Below, one piece after another: positions 30,887 through 37,678 of a DNA stretch of 37,763 nt. The notes under the pieces are model-generated. The model worked only from the letters and a program-made list of their open reading frames with translations. It did no database searches and was not told where the DNA came from. The stretch is from an uncultured Bacilli bacterium. Its GTDB lineage: Bacteria; Bacillota_I; Bacilli_A; RF39; UBA660. Made by a program: the position numbers and the translations under genes. Positions within the stretch are counted from its first letter, which is position 1. Every line of letters begins with the position of its first letter. The stretch spans positions 1-37,763 of the forward strand of contig CANRPE010000014.1 in assembly GCA_947632405.1 (NCBI GenBank), given 5' to 3'.

Positions 30887-31082
30887 CTAACCACCCGATT
30901 TCTTTGCATTTGTTATATATTGCTTGTAATTCTTGTAATGTGAAATTACCATCAAGTTCAATATTTTTTATTAATTTTTTAAAGATAATTTTCTTTTCAA
31001 AGTCTTTTTTATATACAAGAAAGTGTTTATTATCTTCACCTTTAATAAAATCTAAATCTTCCAATGTAATATCTTTATTCAT
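30879..31082 (-). CDS. Small phage protein of unknown function
   Basis: A protein of about 67 residues (MNKDITLEDLDFIKGEDNKH start, FTLQELQAIYNKCKEIGWLDE end). The start ATG 31082 overlaps the stop of the 54-residue gene and follows AAGGAAAATAAAG; the longer frame to 31115 has no site. No motif recognised. Confidence 0.6.
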   Translation of the reverse strand: MNKDITLEDLDFIKGEDNKHFLVYKKDFEKKIIFKKLIKNIELDGNFTLQELQAIYNKCKEIGWLDE

Positions 31083-31239
31083 CTTTATTTTCCTTTTTAT
31101 CAAAGATATTTTCAATAATATTATTTAACATTCTTATTTGTTCCCTTAATTGTTCATTTATAGCCATTAATTTTTCATTTTCAAATATTAAATGTCCATT
31201 TTGTCTTATTAAATCTTTAATTGCTTCATCTATTTCCAT
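31075..31239 (-). CDS. Small coiled-coil protein
   Basis: A 54-residue frame, MEIDEAIKDLIRQNGHLIFE then NEKLMAINEQLREQIRMLNN and an end KKENKDE. It starts behind AAGGTGAGAAATA and shares its first base with the stop of the preceding gene; its last codons form the ribosome-binding site and start of the next gene. Predicted parallel coiled coil. Confidence 0.6.
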   Translation of the reverse strand: MEIDEAIKDLIRQNGHLIFENEKLMAINEQLREQIRMLNNIIENIFDKKENKDE

Positions 31240-31445
31240 TATTTCTCACCTTCTTTCAATTCTTGTAGTTTATCATATATTTCCTTAATCGGAGAATTGC
31301 TAGCAATATCAGGAATATTTAAATAATATGTTTTTACAAGCCACTTTTCAAATTTGTTTAAAATGTCTTCGCACTTAGATAAATATAAGTAAAAATCTGT
31401 ATTAAGAAATACTTTATCTCCATCAATAAAAGTTTCTCTTTTCAT
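31239..31445 (-). CDS. Small phage protein of unknown function
   Basis: A 68-residue protein: FIDGDKVFLNTDFYLYLSKC, then FEKWLVKTYY and an end KLQELKEGEK. That end is nearly the same as in the next upstream gene (KLQELKEGKK), suggesting common descent of the pair. The start follows GAAGGTAAAAAATA. Confidence 0.6.
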   Translation of the reverse strand: MKRETFIDGDKVFLNTDFYLYLSKCEDILNKFEKWLVKTYYLNIPDIASNSPIKEIYDKLQELKEGEK

Positions 31446-31762
31446 TATTTTTTACCTTCTTTCAATTCTTGTAATTTCCCTTTACACATTTGTAAATATC
31501 CTTTTGCATACTTATCAAAATCATTATAATTTAATTTTTTAATTAATTCTTCAATCCACTTTTCAAATTCAGTTAAAATATCATTCTCTTTATTATGCTT
31601 TTTTATTGTTTTAACATTAAAATTAAATGCTTGATTATTTATTTTTAATTGTTCTTTTAATTCTTCATTTTCTTGTTGTAATTGTTCAATAATTGGCATA
31701 ATTTTGCTAAGATGTATACAATCTTGACATATACCTTCTATTTTATCTATTTCTTCACTCAT
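31445..31762 (-). CDS. Coiled-coil phage protein, paralogue of its neighbour
   Basis: A protein of about 105 residues with a CxxC pair near the start (GICQDCIHL), a coiled coil (IEQLQQENEELKEQLKINNQ) and a C-terminal FEKWIEELIKKLNY...QMCKGKLQELKEGKK. The FEKW and QELKEG elements recur in the 68-residue neighbour. The start follows AGGTGGTAAAG, itself part of the previous gene's GGKDE codons. Confidence 0.6.
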   Translation of the reverse strand: MSEEIDKIEGICQDCIHLSKIMPIIEQLQQENEELKEQLKINNQAFNFNVKTIKKHNKENDILTEFEKWIEELIKKLNYNDFDKYAKGYLQMCKGKLQELKEGKK

Positions 31763-32015
31763 CTTTACCACCTAATCTTTTAGATAATTCTTCGAGTAAT
31801 TGTTCATCGGAAAAATTACTAATTCCTTTGTTTTGCTTTTGTAATTGTTCAACTTGAAATCGTAAATTTTCATTATAATTTACCATTGTTTCTGATAATT
31901 TTCTTTCAGATTTTATTTCTTTAATAATAAATTCGGCAAGTTCTTTATTTTCTACTTCATCTTCAATCGTTTTATATATGTCATCTAAATTTGTTAATTC
32001 ATCATATTTACTCAT
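31755..32015 (-). CDS. Coiled-coil phage protein of unknown function
   Basis: A protein of about 86 residues: YDELTNLDDIYKTIEDEVEN, a coiled coil (SETMVNYNENLRFQVEQLQK) and FSDEQLLEELSKRLGGKDE. The C-terminal GGKDE is spelled by the ribosome-binding site and start of the next gene. ATG 32015 is used because AGGTGGTAAAG precedes it. Confidence 0.6.
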   Translation of the reverse strand: MSKYDELTNLDDIYKTIEDEVENKELAEFIIKEIKSERKLSETMVNYNENLRFQVEQLQKQNKGISNFSDEQLLEELSKRLGGKDE

Positions 32016-32286
32016 CTTTACCACCTTTATTAACAAAATCTAGGACTTCTTGATAAATGTCAATTCTTACTTCGTCATAATATTCAATTTCATTATAATT
32101 TAAGTCTTTGATTTTTTCTTCAATTTCTCTTATCTTATCTTCAAGCCAATTAATAAGTTGTTGTTTTTCAATGTATTCATTATCAAAATTTTTAGGTATT
32201 CTTCTATGTATTAAACAATAAACACTACCTTCTTCCACTACATCAGGACAATCTTTTTGATATTTACATATTTCACATTTTGACAT
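32008..32286 (-). CDS. Small phage protein with N-terminal Cys cluster
   Basis: A 92-residue protein. Cys at 4, 7, 13 and 24 (KCEICKYQKDCP, SVYCLIHRR) suggest a small metal-binding knuckle. A long helix follows (IEKQQLINWLEDKIREIEEK) and the end is VNKGGKDE. The stop of the preceding gene and this ATG are one base apart (TAAAATG). Function unknown; zinc binding is inferred. Confidence 0.6.
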   Translation of the reverse strand: MSKCEICKYQKDCPDVVEEGSVYCLIHRRIPKNFDNEYIEKQQLINWLEDKIREIEEKIKDLNYNEIEYYDEVRIDIYQEVLDFVNKGGKDE

Positions 32287-32287
32287 T

Positions 32288-32473
32288 TTATTTTTCTTCC
32301 TTTGCTTTATTTAATTCAATTTTTATTAACTCTCCTATATTTTGAATAGAATTAATTACTTCATATAATTGCTCAATTTCTGCTTTTAATATATCTATTT
32401 GCTTTTGCTTTTCTTTAATTTGGCTTTGATAATGTTTATCTATTACTTTAACTTCTTCTAATATTTTATTCAT
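32288..32473 (-). CDS. Small coiled-coil protein
   Basis: A 61-residue protein predicted to be almost entirely coiled coil (HYQSQIKEKQKQIDILKAEI, then LYEVINSIQNIGELI). The start follows GGAGGAAAAATAAA. No family recognised; one of several such proteins in the operon. Confidence 0.55.
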   Translation of the reverse strand: MNKILEEVKVIDKHYQSQIKEKQKQIDILKAEIEQLYEVINSIQNIGELIKIELNKAKEEK

Positions 32474-32474
32474 T

Positions 32475-32864
32475 TTATTTTTCCTCCAACTTTTCTATTA
32501 TTTTTCGTTGATTTTTAATAAGTTGATTAAAAGATATTACTAAATCATCAATAGTTGTTACAATAAGTTGAATATCTTTTGTTATATCTTCCCAATTATC
32601 ATATACAGCTTTTGAAGAAATAATTTGTTCTATTTCTTCTATATCTTTCCACTCATCATTTTCTTCTGGTAGAATTTCAACTGTATCATTTAAAATTTTA
32701 AAATTATACATTAAAAAAAATGTTTTGTCATTTTCATCATAATAAGTTCTATCTTCTGCATCAAAAGTATAGATTACCCCTCGATATTTTATTTGTTTTG
32801 GAACGATTTCATATTTAGATATATCGTTTAATAATTTAATTATTGTTATTTTTTTATTTTCCAT
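32475..32864 (-). CDS. Phage protein of unknown function
   Basis: A 129-residue protein. The N-terminal half (ITIIKLLNDISKYEIVPKQI, KYRGVIYTFDAEDRTYYDEN) looks like a small beta-rich domain with a helical lead and recurs in uncharacterised Firmicutes phage proteins. The second half is an acidic linker (EILPEENDEWKDIEEIE) and a C-terminal coiled coil. The start follows GGAGTAAGTAAT. Confidence 0.65.
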   Translation of the reverse strand: MENKKITIIKLLNDISKYEIVPKQIKYRGVIYTFDAEDRTYYDENDKTFFLMYNFKILNDTVEILPEENDEWKDIEEIEQIISSKAVYDNWEDITKDIQLIVTTIDDLVISFNQLIKNQRKIIEKLEEK

Positions 32865-32865
32865 A

Positions 32866-33081
32866 TTACTTACTCCAATATCTTTTATATATTGTTTTTA
32901 GTCTATAAAACCATAGAAATTTAACAAATCTCTTTATTTTTACGATGTCATATCCATTCCAAGCCACATTTCTAAAATCATTAGTAAAATATTTATGATA
33001 CTGATCAGCTTTATTAACTATATTAACTCTACCATTACGATAATAAATAATATCTCCCCTTATTATATCTTTTGCTTTCAT
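32866..33081 (-). CDS. Small basic phage protein
   Basis: A 71-residue basic protein: MKAKDIIRGDIIYYRNGRVN, then WNGYDIVKIKRFVKFLWFYR and a basic end. The first part resembles a small SH3-like barrel; the end is aromatic and basic. Nucleic-acid contact is possible but unproven. The start follows GATGAGGTGATTAA and overlaps the previous stop. Confidence 0.55.
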   Translation of the reverse strand: MKAKDIIRGDIIYYRNGRVNIVNKADQYHKYFTNDFRNVAWNGYDIVKIKRFVKFLWFYRLKTIYKRYWSK

Positions 33082-33329
33082 TTAATCACCTCATCTGACA
33101 TTTCAGTTGGTTGTGATTCCAAAATTTTGGAATCATTATATAAATCTACAATTTTATATGTTTTATTTTCTATACTTTGCAAAATCAATTCCATATCTTC
33201 TTTTAGCATAAAATCATGTTTTTTAAAGAATATAATTAAATATCTTTCTAGTATATTTAATTTACTTTCTATTATCTTATAGGTATCTATTGATTTATTG
33301 TTTACAAAATTATTTATTGCATCATTCAT
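33078..33329 (-). CDS. Small helical phage protein
   Basis: An 83-residue helical protein (NNFVNNKSIDTYKIIESKLN, then MLKEDMELILQSIENKTYKI). No motif recognised. It starts behind GAGAGGGAAAATA and overlaps its neighbours by 4 to 8 bases. Confidence 0.55.
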   Translation of the reverse strand: MNDAINNFVNNKSIDTYKIIESKLNILERYLIIFFKKHDFMLKEDMELILQSIENKTYKIVDLYNDSKILESQPTEMSDEVIK

Positions 33330-33765
33330 TATTTTCCCTCTCTTTCAATGTCTTTTTTATTTCATCTAAATATCTATACACCTGAGCTTCTTTATATGGC
33401 ACTAGGTGTATTATCTTTTTAACTTGTAAATTATCCATATATTTGTATACATATATTTTGTCAATCCAATTTTTACTTTTTCTTAGTTCAGCTTCTTTAT
33501 CTTCTAATATTTTTTTTCTTTCTTTTAATATTATTTTTATTTCATTTAATCTTTTATCAATCTCTTTTTTTTCTTTTAATATTAAATAATTATCAAATGA
33601 ATTGCTAAAATTACCGCCATCTACATTTATTTTGTCGAACTCTATCGATTTAGGTTGAGTTATTGCAAATATTTTTTCTTGTTCTTCTAATATCTCATTA
33701 TATAATTTTTGAACTTTATAATAGTTTCTTTTATATTTTTCATATATTATATAAATATTACTCAT
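33322..33765 (-). CDS. Coiled-coil phage protein
   Basis: A protein of about 147 residues, mostly coiled coil (VQKLYNEILEEQEKIFAITQ; EKKEIDKRLNEIKIILKERK), with a basic, aromatic end (IHLVPYKEAQVYRYLDEIKK). Of the in-frame ATGs, 33765 is preferred because GGAGAATATT precedes it. Function unknown. Confidence 0.55.
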   Translation of the reverse strand: MSNIYIIYEKYKRNYYKVQKLYNEILEEQEKIFAITQPKSIEFDKINVDGGNFSNSFDNYLILKEKKEIDKRLNEIKIILKERKKILEDKEAELRKSKNWIDKIYVYKYMDNLQVKKIIHLVPYKEAQVYRYLDEIKKTLKERENNE

Positions 33766-34060
33766 AATATTCTCCATAATATTCATCTACCTTTTCTAAT
33801 ATTGATACTAGTTCAAATAAAATATTTCCTGATATTTTATATTCACACCATGGTTCATAATCTAAATCATTTTTATGCTTCTTTAACGTTTTTTTAATTT
33901 TAATTAATTTATTATTTAATAATTCATTGTCTTTTTTTAATATTTTATTTTCATCAACTAATTTAATATTTGCTTCTAAAATATTTGTATCGATTTGCTT
34001 ATCAGTTTTTGCATTATGAATTTTTTTTGCAGTTTCTAAACTTAAAAATTCTCCTCTCAA
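33758..34060 (-). CDS. Helical phage protein, probable TTG start
   Basis: A protein of about 100 residues: FLSLETAKKIHNAKTDKQID, a coiled coil (DENKILKKDNELLNNKLIKI) and EPWCEYKISGNILFELVSIL. GTG 34069 lies inside the AAGGGGTGA site, while TTG 34060 is five bases after it, so TTG is favoured. No family recognised. Confidence 0.5.
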   Translation of the reverse strand: MRGEFLSLETAKKIHNAKTDKQIDTNILEANIKLVDENKILKKDNELLNNKLIKIKKTLKKHKNDLDYEPWCEYKISGNILFELVSILEKVDEYYGEYYE

Positions 34061-34074
34061 TATAATCACCCCTT

Positions 34075-34365
34075 TTATTCTTTTGGCATTTCATAAACTG
34101 GAACATAATAATATTTTTTATTAAAATTATCAGCAAATTTTCCCATTTTTGCATATAAATTAAACCCACCATTTGCAATAATACAACTTTGAATACTATC
34201 TAATACTTCTAATGCTCTTTTTTTAGTTTTATAAATTCCTAATACCTACATACAATTACCTGTGTTATCTTCACATATTGAATAACCAGATGGATATGAT
34301 TTTAAAATTATACATTTAGATTTAATAAGCCTTTGTTTATCTTGGCTTCTTATCCATAAATTCAC
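34075..34365 (-). pseudogene. Phage early gene interrupted by an in-frame TAG
   Basis: From GTG 34365 (GGGAGG upstream) the frame reads MNLWIRSQDKQRLIKSKCII, meets TAG at codon 40 (34246-34248), and continues without another stop as VLGIYKTKKRALEVLDSIQS to KYYYVPVYEMPKE and TAA. The two halves join as one plausible 95-residue protein of a type common in Firmicutes prophages (WIRSQDK and LG.YKTK.RALEVLD blocks). TAG is a normal stop elsewhere in this phage, so this is probably a point nonsense mutation or a sequencing error. Confidence 0.75.
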
Positions 34366-34369
34366 TTTT

Positions 34370-34618
34370 TTAATTCCTCCCTTGTAATATATCTAGCAAT
34401 TTATATACTTTGTCAGTAGTTGATAAATAAGGTAATATATTTTCTATATACTTTATTGCTTTATCATTTCTTATCTTATATTTTTTGGTATCTTCTCTAG
34501 ATACATCTAAAAATTGCTCTAAATGTTTTCTATAAAATTTTTTATAATCTAAATTATTTCTTTCAAGTAAAGCTCTACACCAATGCTCATTTATAATAGT
34601 AGTTCTTTTCTCATTCAT
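34370..34618 (-). CDS. Small protein following the recombinase
   Basis: An 82-residue basic, helical protein: HWCRALLERNNLDYKKFYRK, then FLDVSREDTKKYKIRNDKAI and a final LYLSTTDKVYKLLDILQ-like helix. The ATG overlaps the stop of the recombinase gene (TGATG), so the two are coupled. It might be a recombinase partner (a directionality factor would fit size and charge); no motif supports this. Confidence 0.5.
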   Translation of the reverse strand: MNEKRTTIINEHWCRALLERNNLDYKKFYRKHLEQFLDVSREDTKKYKIRNDKAIKYIENILPYLSTTDKVYKLLDILQGRN

Positions 34619-35460
34619 CAATACTTTATCCTTTCTAATTTGTTTTTCTTTTCTTTATTAGATGTCATTGTATATATTGCAGTTGTTTTTATATCGTTAT
34701 GTCCTAAAATATCTCTAAGTTCATCTAAATCTATACCATTTTCTTTGCACTTCTTTGCAAATAGATGTCGCCACACATGAGGATGTATTTTATTAGGATT
34801 AATTTTTGCTGATTTAGATATTTTTTTTAATCTCCTCCATATAGTGCTATTATTTAACATTTGTCCTTCCTTTACTGGACTTAAAAAAATATAACCACTT
34901 TCTATATGATTTTCTCTACAATATTTTTTTAATTCTCTTTTTAATTCGTTAGTCATTATAAGTGTTCTTTCTTTACCTTTATTGTAAGCACCTTTAATAA
35001 AATTACTTTCTAATGATTCTACTGTGAAATATTTTAATTCATCAATTCTTGCACCTGAATGAGCAAAAATTTTTATTATTAAATACATATCCATCATACC
35101 TAGCTTTTTTGCCCATCTTAGCATTCTCTTATGTTCCTGTTCCCATATGGGATCATCAATAGATGTTTTTTGTTGTTCTTTGAATTTTTTTAAAGTACAA
35201 TTTTCTAATTTTAAATATTTTAAAAATTTATTTATAATCACAATATATTTATTTTTAGATTTAACTTTGAATCCTTTTTCATTTAAATTTTCTTTAAAAT
35301 CTATCATTAAGCTTTTTGTTATTTCAAATTTATTGGGCAAGAAGTCAATTAACTTATTTACTGCATTTCTATAATCTCCAATTGTTCTTTTTGATTTTTC
35401 ATCTAATCTTTCAGTATCAATAAAATTATCTAATTCTTTTTTTATTTCTTCTTTAGTCAT
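34618..35460 (-). CDS. Tyrosine recombinase/integrase
   Basis: A 280-residue XerC/D-like tyrosine recombinase. The N-terminal SAM-like DNA-binding domain covers about 8-95 and the catalytic domain about 105-275. Active-site residues: Arg138 (SGARIDELK), His228-x2-Arg231 (HPHVWRHLF), His254 (LGHNDIKTT) and Tyr263 (AIYTM). It lacks an arm-binding domain, so it is smaller than most phage integrases (about 350-400). A good AGAGGTGAAGTC site precedes ATG. It lies within the early operon, not next to the left prophage edge, and could be the phage integrase or a second recombinase. Confidence 0.88.
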   Translation of the reverse strand: MTKEEIKKELDNFIDTERLDEKSKRTIGDYRNAVNKLIDFLPNKFEITKSLMIDFKENLNEKGFKVKSKNKYIVIINKFLKYLKLENCTLKKFKEQQKTSIDDPIWEQEHKRMLRWAKKLGMMDMYLIIKIFAHSGARIDELKYFTVESLESNFIKGAYNKGKERTLIMTNELKRELKKYCRENHIESGYIFLSPVKEGQMLNNSTIWRRLKKISKSAKINPNKIHPHVWRHLFAKKCKENGIDLDELRDILGHNDIKTTAIYTMTSNKEKKNKLERIKY

Positions 35461-35526
35461 ATTGACTTCACCTCTTTTTTCTTTATATACTTAGCAAGAT
35501 AACCATAATATTATATTGCGATTATT

Positions 35527-35622
35527 AAATATCTATTTTTTCCTTATAAAGTAAGACTTTTTTAGATATTTTTATATAGATATACTTTTTATTATTTTTG
35601 ATACTAGTTTTTAGATATCTAA
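35527..35622. promoter_or_regulatory. Repeated TAGATAT sites upstream of the recombinase
   Basis: Four related sites lie in about 95 bases: AAATATCTA (35527-35535), TAGATATTT (35563-35571), TAGATATA (35577-35584) and a perfect palindrome TTAGATATCTAA (35611-35622). They occupy the 158-base gap (35461-35618) between the recombinase and the upstream gene. They may be operators or recombinase binding sites. AT-richness makes chance matches likelier. Confidence 0.45.
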
Positions 35623-35867
35623 TCATCTAAGTAATTATCTATTTTTCTCCTGAGTTCTTCATCATAAATTTTAAATCCAATAAGATCCATTACTATAAAA
35701 TTATTTTCTATATGAAGTAAATTTTCATCACTTACTTTTGTTTTATCTCTCATATTTTCAAATAAATCTCTGACAAGTTGTTCATTATAAGTTATTCTTG
35801 GAGTTAATACTTTTAATTGTTCTGCATATGTAATTAAATATTCTAATTCTTGTTCACTAAATTTCAT
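35619..35867 (-). CDS. Phage protein of unknown function
   Basis: A protein of about 82 residues: MKFSEQELEYLITYAEQLKV, LTPRITYNEQLVRDLFENMR and a helical acidic end. It has the look of a small alpha-helical regulator, but no helix-turn-helix is clear. ATG 35867 directly follows the previous stop (TAAAATG). The stop overlaps a TAGATATCTA palindrome. Confidence 0.55.
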   Translation of the reverse strand: MKFSEQELEYLITYAEQLKVLTPRITYNEQLVRDLFENMRDKTKVSDENLLHIENNFIVMDLIGFKIYDEELRRKIDNYLDD

Positions 35868-35868
35868 T

Positions 35869-36072
35869 TTATTTTTCACTTACCATTCTTATCAATGTTT
35901 CATATTCCTCTATTGTCATATGTGTTTTCATACAGTATTTTTCGATTGATAAAATAAGAAAATGTTGTTTACTAATTTCATTATCAAATTTGATTAACAG
36001 CTCCTCAATTTTTTGTTTTTCTTCCTCTGACTTCTTTAGTTTTTTCTCTAGACTCAGTATTTTTTGTTCCAT
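35869..36072 (-). CDS. Small coiled-coil protein
   Basis: A 67-residue protein: N-terminal coiled coil (ILSLEKKLKKSEEEKQKIEE), then a short C-terminal helix pair (THMTIEEYETLIRMVSEK). The start follows AAAGGAGAAAAAG, which lies inside the upstream coiled-coil gene; the two frames overlap by 68 bases. Confidence 0.55.
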   Translation of the reverse strand: MEQKILSLEKKLKKSEEEKQKIEELLIKFDNEISKQHFLILSIEKYCMKTHMTIEEYETLIRMVSEK

Positions 36073-36322
36073 CTTTTTCTCCTTTTTTATATTCTTTAAT
36101 ATTCTTTTTTAACTTAACTATTTCTTTCTGTAATTCTAAATTTTTTTCTGTTATTTCTCTTATTTGTTGTTCATATAAATTTTTTTGTATACATTTTATT
36201 TTTTTCTCAGTGTTATATTGAAGTATTTTTTCTTCTAACTCATCGCATTTAACATCATACTTAACTTTTAAAGTGTTATATTTCTTCCTTGTTTTTAGAT
36301 GTTCATATATTTGATTAACCAT
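36005..36322 (-). CDS. Coiled-coil phage protein with basic tail
   Basis: A protein of about 105 residues: a long coiled coil (CDELEEKILQYNTEKKIKCI; LQKEIVKLKKNIKEYKKGEK) and a basic end GRKTKN. ATG 36322 is preferred over 36337, because GGAGGAAGAAT directly precedes it. Its last 68 bases overlap the next gene in another frame, an unusually long overlap for this operon. Confidence 0.5.
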   Translation of the reverse strand: MVNQIYEHLKTRKKYNTLKVKYDVKCDELEEKILQYNTEKKIKCIQKNLYEQQIREITEKNLELQKEIVKLKKNIKEYKKGEKDGTKNTESREKTKEVRGRKTKN

Positions 36323-37133
36323 ATTCTTCCTCCTCATTGTTTAACCAATCATAATCTAATATTTCTTCTATCTCTTTTTTTTCTTTTTCTGATAATTCTC
36401 TTTGTTTGTGAAGTTCAGTATCTTTTATTTCTTGCAATGTTTTATATCCTGCAGTTTTCCAATTTCTTAATATTCCATGTACATAATTAAATGTTCTTTT
36501 ATTATTTAAAATAGCTATTTGAATTGCATATTTAATAATTTTTTCATCAAACGACGATAACCAGTCATCTATCTTTTCAATTTCTATTGAGCTTAAAGTT
36601 CTACCAAAGTTATTTTCTACATATTCATATAAAGTAGTAGTTGTAGTTTTAGATATAACTATATCTTTATCTTTATCTCTATCTTTATCTTTTAACTCTA
36701 GTTCTAGTTCTATCTTTGGTGGACACTTGTCTACCTCTTGTCCTTTTAATAATCTTTGTCGTTGTTTTTTAAATGCTCCTAAACTTTTAGAACCTATTAA
36801 ATTTTCTAATTGTGTAAGATAAATTTCTCCATTATCTAATATCTTTATTAATCCTATTTTTTTTAGTAATTCCATAGCGATAGTCACTGTATCAAAATCC
36901 ATCTTTGTTATTTCTGAAAGTTTTTTATTATCATATGGAACTAACATATTTCCTACATTTCTAATAAGAATTCCATTAGTTTTTAAACTTTTTAAACATA
37001 ACTTTAAGTAAAAATATACATAATCTCTACCATTTGGTTTTTGGCTTTCTAGCCAATCAATTGCATCATTATCAAAAAAATTTTCTTTTAGTAATAACCA
37101 ATAAAATTTTGTATCTTTATCATATTTAGCCAT
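36315..37133 (-). CDS. Phage replisome organiser with DnaD-like C-terminus
   Basis: A 272-residue replication protein. The N-terminal domain (about 5-125; FYWLLLKENFFDNDAIDWLE, LGAFKKQRQRL end) matches the phage replisome organiser N-domain, a winged-helix origin binder. A repetitive charged linker ELELELKDKDRDKDKD follows (about 140-157). The C-terminal domain (about 165-240; NNFGRTLSSIEIEKIDDWL, VHGILRNWKTAGYKT) is DnaD-like and should recruit the helicase loader. The start directly follows the stop of a small membrane gene (TAAATG). Linker codons form tandem hexamers that may serve as the origin. Confidence 0.87.
   Translation of the reverse strand: MAKYDKDTKFYWLLLKENFFDNDAIDWLESQKPNGRDYVYFYLKLCLKSLKTNGILIRNVGNMLVPYDNKKLSEITKMDFDTVTIAMELLKKIGLIKILDNGEIYLTQLENLIGSKSLGAFKKQRQRLLKGQEVDKCPPKIELELELKDKDRDKDKDIVISKTTTTTLYEYVENNFGRTLSSIEIEKIDDWLSSFDEKIIKYAIQIAILNNKRTFNYVHGILRNWKTAGYKTLQEIKDTELHKQRELSEKEKKEIEEILDYDWLNNEEEEYG
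36663..36716. repeat. Tandem hexamers inside the replisome organiser gene
   Basis: Five ATCTTT-type units (36663-36692) run directly into TAACTC-TAGTTC-TAGTTC-TATCTT. They encode the KDKDRDKDKD and ELELEL parts of the linker. Phage origins often lie as iterons inside the initiator gene, so this is a candidate origin. Confidence 0.5.
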
Positions 37134-37244
37134 TTATTTTTTCCTTAATTCTTTTATCATTTCTTTAATCATTATTAATAATATAAATATTCCTAGTGTA
37201 ATAATAATCAACAATGCAAATATTTCTAATACTTTTAAAATCAT
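37134..37244 (-). CDS. Small single-span membrane protein
   Basis: A 36-residue frame: MILKVLEIFALLIIITLGIF plus LLIMIKEMIKELRKK, one membrane helix and a basic end. A very good GAGGAGGTTAAGGA site precedes it; ATG overlaps the preceding stop (ATGA) and its TAA abuts the replisome organiser ATG. Function unknown. Confidence 0.6.
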   Translation of the reverse strand: MILKVLEIFALLIIITLGIFILLIMIKEMIKELRKK

Positions 37245-37453
37245 TCCTTAACCTCCTCAATATCTTTAATTAAATGATAAATAGCATAATTGCTTATATG
37301 ATCATATCTATTTTTACCTTGTGTCATTTCAGTTTCTATATCGAATCTTTTTTCTCATAATATAAATATTATTTCTGATAATCTATTAACAACATATTTA
37401 TTGATAGCATCATGTGATGTAATAATTTTATTTTCTTAAGTGCTTTATTGCAT
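37241..37453 (-). pseudogene. Phage early gene with three in-frame stops
   Basis: From ATG 37453 one frame of 71 codons runs to the TGA that overlaps the next gene, but it contains TAA at codons 3 and 6 and TGA at codon 33 (37355-37357). Between and after them it reads smoothly: ENKIITSHDAINKYVVNRLS, then EKRFDIETEMTQGKNRYDHI and SNYAIYHLIKDIEEVKE. The coherent sequence and ATGA coupling show this was a real gene. No family recognised. Confidence 0.65.
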
Positions 37454-37471
37454 AACAGATTTGCCTTTTTT

Positions 37472-37678
37472 TTATTTATTACATACATAATACTTTTCAC
37501 CATCATTTCCATGTATAGCTATAATTCCATGTCCTTTTTCTGCACATTCTTGCGATATTGTTTCAATATGATTATCCATATCATTTTCTAATACTTTACA
37601 TAATCCAAAAATTATTAATATAGAGGCAATAGTAAATAATGTATATTTAACCCATGATCTTAATCTTCTTTTAGCCAT
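37472..37678 (-). CDS. Small phage membrane protein
   Basis: A 68-residue protein: a strongly basic start (MAKRRLRSWVKYTLF), one membrane segment (about 12-28) and a C-terminal part with two Cys (SQECAEKGHGIIAIHGNDGE, YYVCNK) that would lie outside the membrane. Similar short basic-TM-Cys proteins are common in Firmicutes prophage early operons; function unknown. The start follows GTAAAGGAGGTCCAAC. Confidence 0.65.
   Translation of the reverse strand: MAKRRLRSWVKYTLFTIASILIIFGLCKVLENDMDNHIETISQECAEKGHGIIAIHGNDGEKYYVCNK

Noticed and set aside
34075-34365. Phage-wide recoding of TAG
   Set aside because: TAG is the normal stop of several intact genes (14081, 14832, 16858, 13487), with ribosome-binding sites or new genes directly after.
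34618-35460. Insertion sequence or integrative element carrying the recombinase
   Set aside because: No terminal inverted repeats or target duplication were seen, and the gene is coupled by overlap to the next phage gene.
36659-36720. CRISPR-like repeats
   Set aside because: The hexamers are contiguous, have no spacers and encode the linker of a conserved protein.
37241-37453. TGA read as tryptophan (mycoplasma-type code)
   Set aside because: Tryptophan is written TGG throughout, and TGA ends several genes at sensible places (recombinase at 34618, G-chaperone at 28426, gene at 29002).
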